Source: Pseudoalteromonas atlantica (GTDB taxonomy: Bacteria > Pseudomonadota > Gammaproteobacteria > Enterobacterales > Alteromonadaceae). From it: 64,000 nt of DNA. Location of the stretch: assembly GCA_007988745.1 (NCBI GenBank), contig BJUT01000012.1, positions 1-64,000 on the forward strand, given 5' to 3'. Positions 59,770-64,000 of the stretch are shown piece by piece. Both the position numbers and the translations under genes were made by a program. The notes beneath the pieces are model-generated. The model did not search any database, was not told the DNA's origin, and worked only from the letters and a program-made list of their open reading frames with translations. Position 1 is the stretch's first letter. Each line of letters starts with the position of its first letter.

Positions 59770-61521
59770 ATGAGCTATAAATTAAGGCCGTATCAGCAAG
59801 AGGCCGTAGAGCGCACCGTTTTACATTTTAGAAAAACAAATGACCCTGCCGTAATTGTACTGCCTACCGGTGCCGGTAAAAGCCTTGTTATTGCAGAGCT
59901 TGCGCGAATAGCAAAACAAAAAATACTGGTGCTTGCACATGTTAAAGAGTTGGTAGAGCAAAACGCACAAAAATATAAAAACTTTGGTTTAAAAGCGAGT
60001 ATATTTTCAGCAGGGTTAAAAGAAAAATCACTTAGCCACCAAGTTACCTTTGCCAGTGTTCAGTCTTTATCGCGTAATTTAAATAAATTAAATGAGCATT
60101 ATTCTTTGCTTATTATTGATGAGTGCCACAGAGTAAATGGTGATAAAAAAAGCCAATACGGAAAGGTTATAAATACGCTCAAACAATATAACCCTCAGTT
60201 AAAAGTATTAGGTTTAACGGCCACACCTTATAGATTAGAAATGGGGTGGATATACCATCATCATTACCATGGTTTTGTAAAAGGTAATAAAGAAAGCCCG
60301 TTTAAAAACTGTATATTTGAATTACCGCTCAGGTATATGATCAAACATAATTACTTAACGCCGCCAAATGAAGTGGACGCGGCAATTAGTCATTATGATT
60401 TTTCGTCCTTGGCTACGAATGCATTTGGTCAATATACGACTGATGACATGAATGCGCTTTTAAAAAATAGCGAGCGCGCAACGCAAGCTATACTGAAGCA
60501 GGTAATACAATACAGTGAAACCCGCCAAGGCGTGATGATATTTGCGGCAACGGCGATGCACGCGCAAGAAATTTTAACTTATTTACCCGCAGAGCAAAGT
60601 GCCCTTATAACTGGCGATACCCCAAATGTAGAGCGCGATAAATTAATAAATCAATTTAAACAAAAAAACATAAAATACCTCGTTAATATTTCTGTTTTAA
60701 CCACCGGATTTGATGCGCCGCATGTCGATTTTATCGCTATTTTACGTCCCACCGAATCGGTTAGCTTATACCAACAAATTGTTGGCCGTGGGCTTAGGCT
60801 AAATGAAGGAAAAACAGACTGCTTAGTTATAGATTACGCAGGCAACGGCTTTGATTTATTTCACCCTGAGGTGGGCGATAAAAAAGGTGATAGCGATAAT
60901 GAGCCCGTTCAAGTGCTTTGCCCTGGGTGTGGGTTCGCAAATATTTTTTGGGGAAAAACCGATGCTGATGGCAAAGTCGTTGAGCATTTTGGCAGGCGCT
61001 GCCAAGGTTTATTAGAAGATGACGAAGGCCATAAAGAGCAATGCGATTATCGGTTTAGGTTTAAAGAGTGCGAACAATGTGGCGCTCAAAACGATATAGC
61101 AGCTCGTAAATGCCATGATTGTGGCGCAGTAATGGCCGACCCCGACGACAAGCTACGTAACGCCCTTAATTTGAAAGATGCGTTAGTACTGCGCTGTAGT
61201 GGGTTATCAGTGGTAAAACTTAAAGATGATTTAATTAAAATAACCTACTTTGATGAAGATGGTGCAAGTTGCGATGAGGTATATAACCTTGCCAGTAAAG
61301 GCGGGCAGTATATTTTTAATAAACAGTTTGGTAAACGTCTAGGGCAGGGGCAAGCGCCTGTCGAATTTAAAAGTGCTGAGCAGGTAATTAAGGCACAGTT
61401 CGATTTAGTGCACCCCGATTTTGTTATAGCGCGTAAAAGTAAAAAGTATGGCTGGAAGGTATCTGATAAATTATTTGATTACACTGGCAACTTTAGAAAA
61501 GCTAATCAGTTAAGCGGTTAA
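59770..61521 (+). CDS. DEAD/DEAH-box (superfamily 2) helicase with zinc ribbons
   Basis: 583 residues. The RecA-like core shows RPYQQEAVERT (Q-motif region), LPTGAGKSLV (Walker A), IIDECHRVNG (motif II), LTATPYR (motif III), VLTTGFDAPHVD (motif V) and QIVGRGLRLNEGK (motif VI). After the core come cysteine pairs CPGCG, RRCQG, QCDYR, CEQCG and CHDCG that likely form one or two zinc ribbons, followed by a small C-terminal domain (KYGWKVSDKLFDYTG). This layout is that of a conserved group of nucleic-acid-dependent ATPases near UvrB/RecG in superfamily 2. The precise process is unknown. Its 3' end is part of a terminator stem. Confidence 0.88.
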   Translation: MSYKLRPYQQEAVERTVLHFRKTNDPAVIVLPTGAGKSLVIAELARIAKQKILVLAHVKELVEQNAQKYKNFGLKASIFSAGLKEKSLSHQVTFASVQSLSRNLNKLNEHYSLLIIDECHRVNGDKKSQYGKVINTLKQYNPQLKVLGLTATPYRLEMGWIYHHHYHGFVKGNKESPFKNCIFELPLRYMIKHNYLTPPNEVDAAISHYDFSSLATNAFGQYTTDDMNALLKNSERATQAILKQVIQYSETRQGVMIFAATAMHAQEILTYLPAEQSALITGDTPNVERDKLINQFKQKNIKYLVNISVLTTGFDAPHVDFIAILRPTESVSLYQQIVGRGLRLNEGKTDCLVIDYAGNGFDLFHPEVGDKKGDSDNEPVQVLCPGCGFANIFWGKTDADGKVVEHFGRRCQGLLEDDEGHKEQCDYRFRFKECEQCGAQNDIAARKCHDCGAVMADPDDKLRNALNLKDALVLRCSGLSVVKLKDDLIKITYFDEDGASCDEVYNLASKGGQYIFNKQFGKRLGQGQAPVEFKSAEQVIKAQFDLVHPDFVIARKSKKYGWKVSDKLFDYTGNFRKANQLSG

Positions 61522-61535
61522 GCTTAACTGATTTT
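61504..61535. terminator. Bidirectional terminator overlapping the helicase stop
   Basis: A perfect 12-bp stem, AATCAGTTAAGC with GCTTAACTGATT, spans the TAA stop of the helicase gene and is followed by T residues. It also serves the convergent RraB-like gene. Confidence 0.82.
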
Positions 61536-61537
61536 TG

Positions 61538-61912
61538 TTAAGCGGCGTCTTCGTCCATTAAACCCCAGCCATCGCCATAGCCATTGTAACTGTTAGCAAT
61601 ACTTTCAAGGTATTGCTCTGCTTGGCCAAGCAATGTGTGCTCTGGCACCATTTGTACATGAGTAATCACTTCCCACACGCCAGTGTCTTTACATTTTTCA
61701 ACGTTTGCGCTTTGTACTAATGCATCAGAGATTATTTCTTTGGCAAATTTTTCAGCATCAGCTTGTTGTTCAAATAAAATGAAAAAATCGATTTGGTGCA
61801 TTTTGCTTAAATCAACGCCAGCAGCGGCTATTTCGGCTAAAAGTTGGCCGTTATCATCATCAGGGAATTGCATTAAAAACTCATTTAAAATTAATTTTGT
61901 ATTCGTAGCCAC
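61538..61912 (-). CDS. RraB-family ribonuclease E inhibitor-like protein
   Basis: About 124 residues. Visible are FPDDDNGQLLAEIAAAGVDL, SKMHQIDFFILFEQQADAEK and, at the end, YLESIANSYNGYGDGWGLMD, where the DGWG motif matches RraB. RraB proteins bind the C-terminal part of RNase E and change which RNAs it cuts. The start is uncertain: I use the GTG at 61912, but a TTG four codons earlier and an ATG at MQFPDDD are also open, none with a clear ribosome site. Its short acidic tail fits the family only loosely. Confidence 0.72.
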   Translation of the reverse strand: MATNTKLILNEFLMQFPDDDNGQLLAEIAAAGVDLSKMHQIDFFILFEQQADAEKFAKEIISDALVQSANVEKCKDTGVWEVITHVQMVPEHTLLGQAEQYLESIANSYNGYGDGWGLMDEDAA

Positions 61913-62086
61913 TATTGTAACCAAAATATTGCTTTAAAGCGTATTAATTTTGACTTTATAGGCATTAAAGGGGAGTGAAATTTGGTGCAAGATTACCATT
62001 AAGTTAATGTGTTGCTCATTATGGCTATGGTAGTATGTAACTCATTGGTGGTTAAATTTTAAAGAATAAAAAGTAAGGATATTTAC

Positions 62087-63814
62087 TTGTTCAAACAGTT
62101 ATTACGTTTTGTGTTTTTTTTAGCTTTTTTTATAAGCACTCAAGCCAGCGCTGAGCAAAGGGTAATTGAAGATTACGAAATTAAAGGGATTAGTGGCGAG
62201 TTAGAAAGTAACGTTGAGCTCTATTTAAAACAACTGGTTGGCGAAAAACCCACCAGAACCTTGCGCCGCTATGTTAAAAAGCAAGTGCAAAGCAGTATTA
62301 AAGCGCTGGGGTATTACAACCCAACGGTAGACATTGAGTTTGATAAAGACGACAAAGAGCTTATCGTTAAAGTAGAGCGCGGCCCTGCAACGCGCATAGA
62401 GGCTATCAATATAACGCTTAATGGTGAGGGTAAAAACGACTCGCAATTACAAAACGTTATTAAAAACTTAAATTTAACCCAGGGCGATGTTCTTAATCAT
62501 GGCAGGTACGACTCAGCTCATAAAAAAATAGAGTCAATGCTATTAGATCTAGGCTATTTTGATGCTAAATGGCCAGCCCGAAAGCTTGCGGTATCAGTGC
62601 AAAAAAACAGTGCCGTTATTACATTTAATATAGATACCGGCGTGCGCTACACGTATGGCAATATAATCATTGCCAGCGAAACCCCCGCAGAAAAATACAT
62701 TCGTTCACTTGCACCTTTTACCCAAGGGCAAGCTTATAAAGCCACACAAATTGCCGATTATAACCTTGAGCTCTCAAGCACACCGTATTTTGCAAGCGTG
62801 CGTATTTATGCCGATATACCAGCAAGAGCTAACGGACAAGTGCCTATAAATATTGATGTGCTACACAAACCTGCTAATAGCTACGAAGTAGGCGGTGGCT
62901 TTAATACCGAGCTGGGCCCGAAAGTGCGTTTTAAATGGAGTAAACCCTGGATCACAGAAGATGGGCATTATCTGGAAAGCAATTTAAATGTAGCTGAGAA
63001 ACAGCAAGATATTTCTATGGCGTACACCATTCCGGTAGATGACCCTAACGACGATCTATGGCGTTTATCAGTGGGTTACAAGTTAGAAGATGAACTTGCC
63101 GATGACATATACAGTGAAATACTGACCGGCCAACTGCAACGCCAATGGTTAACTGAAGATAAATGGGTACGCACGGCCTTTTTACGTCGTGACCAAGAAA
63201 CATACCGCATTGGTGATGAACCAGAAGAAAGCACCGAAATGCTTATGCCCGGTATTAGCTATGCCCGCAAAAAGTCAAAAGGAGGCACAACGCCTTATTG
63301 GGGTGAGCAGTGGCTAATTTCGGCCGAGTTTGGTTTAGATGATGTACTTTCAACCACAAACTTAGTGCGGGTGCAGCTGCAGCATGCGTGGCTGCGAACC
63401 TATTTAGATAAACACTTAGTTTTTTTAAAAGCAAACGTGGGCGCCATGCTGGTCGATAATATTGAAAACGTCCCTTACTCGCTGCGCTTTTATGCCGGTG
63501 GTGACCAAAGTGTACGTGGCTTTGCTTATCAGTCTATTTCACCTGAAGATGAAGACGGTGATTTAATTGGTGGTAAATACTTACTAACCAGTACTATTGA
63601 ATACAATTACCAATTTGCACAAAATTGGCGCGCCGCTTTATTTGTTGATGGCGGTACCGCCACAAATGATTTTTCGGACGACTTTGAAGTGGGCGCAGGC
63701 TTTGGCTTTCGTTATTTAACACCCATTGGCCCCGTAAAAGTAGACCATGCATGGGGACTTACTAAAGAAAGTAAAAGCACACGTTTAAGCATTACCATAG
63801 GGCCAGAAATTTAA
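62087..63814 (+). CDS. tamA: Translocation and assembly module outer-membrane subunit TamA
   Basis: 575 residues from a TTG start six or seven bases after TAAGGAT. A signal peptide (FVFFLAFFISTQASA) leads to three POTRA-like domains (about 25-265; for example GRYDSAHKKIESMLLDLGYF), then a 16-strand Omp85 barrel. The barrel carries the diagnostic GGDQSVRGFAYQSISP near residue 470 and ends SITIGPEI. TamA with TamB forms the complex that inserts some autotransporters and carries phospholipid between the membranes. Length equals that of E. coli TamA. The tamB start overlaps the stop codon by one base. Confidence 0.92.
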   Translation: MFKQLLRFVFFLAFFISTQASAEQRVIEDYEIKGISGELESNVELYLKQLVGEKPTRTLRRYVKKQVQSSIKALGYYNPTVDIEFDKDDKELIVKVERGPATRIEAINITLNGEGKNDSQLQNVIKNLNLTQGDVLNHGRYDSAHKKIESMLLDLGYFDAKWPARKLAVSVQKNSAVITFNIDTGVRYTYGNIIIASETPAEKYIRSLAPFTQGQAYKATQIADYNLELSSTPYFASVRIYADIPARANGQVPINIDVLHKPANSYEVGGGFNTELGPKVRFKWSKPWITEDGHYLESNLNVAEKQQDISMAYTIPVDDPNDDLWRLSVGYKLEDELADDIYSEILTGQLQRQWLTEDKWVRTAFLRRDQETYRIGDEPEESTEMLMPGISYARKKSKGGTTPYWGEQWLISAEFGLDDVLSTTNLVRVQLQHAWLRTYLDKHLVFLKANVGAMLVDNIENVPYSLRFYAGGDQSVRGFAYQSISPEDEDGDLIGGKYLLTSTIEYNYQFAQNWRAALFVDGGTATNDFSDDFEVGAGFGFRYLTPIGPVKVDHAWGLTKESKSTRLSITIGPEI

Positions 63815-64000
63815 TGTCAGTATTTAAAAAAATATCCGCCGCCGTCATCGGCGTTTTAATCACGCTTGCCGTTATTATATTTTGCTTGTTATTTACTGCG
63901 CCCGGTAATCAATTTATTGCTTATAGTGCCAATAAAATGGTGGACGGCTTACATATTGAGATTAAAAAAGGGCGCTTTTTATATAACAACCCGTTTAATG
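63814..64000 (+). CDS. tamB: TamB, N-terminal part (runs off the window)
   Basis: The first 62 codons are visible: a basic start MSVFKKISA, a membrane anchor AVIGVLITLAVIIFCLLF and the TamB pattern TAPGNQFIAYSANKMVDGLH followed by IEIKKGRFLYNN. TamB is a very long periplasm-spanning protein anchored in the inner membrane that pairs with TamA. It overlaps tamA by one base (TAATG), showing translational coupling. The rest lies beyond the window. Confidence 0.92.
   Translation, partial: MSVFKKISAAVIGVLITLAVIIFCLLFTAPGNQFIAYSANKMVDGLHIEIKKGRFLYNNPFN

Noticed and set aside
1..64000. CRISPR arrays, tRNA or rRNA genes, prophage
   Set aside because: No regularly spaced repeats, cloverleaf-like sequences, rRNA-like stretches or phage structural genes were seen by eye.

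Overview
The window looks like chromosomal DNA of a marine gammaproteobacterium of the order Alteromonadales, most likely Pseudoalteromonas or a close relative. The evidence is the AT-rich coding style, the number of TonB-dependent receptors (five), the TonB receptor / tryptophan-halogenase-like / SapC / DUF6445 set, the priC-ybaM pair, divergent dinG and polB, and tamA-tamB. I saw no rRNA, tRNA, CRISPR array or prophage. The one clear mobile element is an IS1182-like insertion.

Layout. (1) 0-3 kb: a short MscS-type channel, a split YeeE/YedE sulfur transporter pair and a FadL-type porin. (2) 3.2-13.1 kb: an envelope-signalled uptake locus with a sugar-porter MFS, FecR, an ECF sigma, a TonB receptor carrying an STN signalling domain, an FAD-dependent halogenase homologue, SapC and DUF6445. 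(3) 13.1-17 kb: a GNAT gene flanked by a truncated copy of the 3' end of the neighbouring tyrosine-phosphatase gene, then a FAN1-like VRR-NUC protein fused to a DEDDh exonuclease. (4) 17-22.3 kb: an ECF sigma / anti-sigma / lipoprotein operon, a divergent subtilase, a Ser/Thr-rich secreted protein and an outer-membrane barrel. The sigma operon and the Ser/Thr-rich gene share an almost identical promoter. (5) 22.6-41.8 kb: the most interesting part, a large apparent catabolic regulon. Two TonB receptors, an SSS symporter, five SnoaL/NTF2-like proteins (all but one with a clear internal duplication), an HpcH/HpaI aldolase, an alpha/beta hydrolase, a HisD-like dehydrogenase, an SDR, a bicupin and a LacI regulator are tied together by 16-bp palindromes of form TTGnnTTCGAAnnCAA. 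I do not recognise the substrate. (6) 41.9-49.9 kb: housekeeping and repair genes (lipoprotein, ybaM, comFB-like, HDAC-like, priC, TSUP transporter, dinG and polB around a shared LexA-like box). (7) 50-58.8 kb: two paralogous large TonB receptors with nearly the same leader and signal peptide. They are separated by an IS1182-like element that duplicated a whole terminator, and by 1.26 kb without a gene. (8) 59.3-64 kb: a short H-NS-like protein, a superfamily 2 helicase, an RraB-like protein, tamA and the start of tamB.

How the parts may work together. Region 2 fits the FecI-FecR-STN surface-signalling scheme for induced uptake of a carbohydrate-like ligand. Region 5 reads as a complete uptake-to-central-metabolism route: outer-membrane import, sodium symport, a set of small NTF2-fold enzymes, dehydrogenases and an aldolase, under one repressor. 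All functions are from recognition of motifs by eye; no database search was possible.
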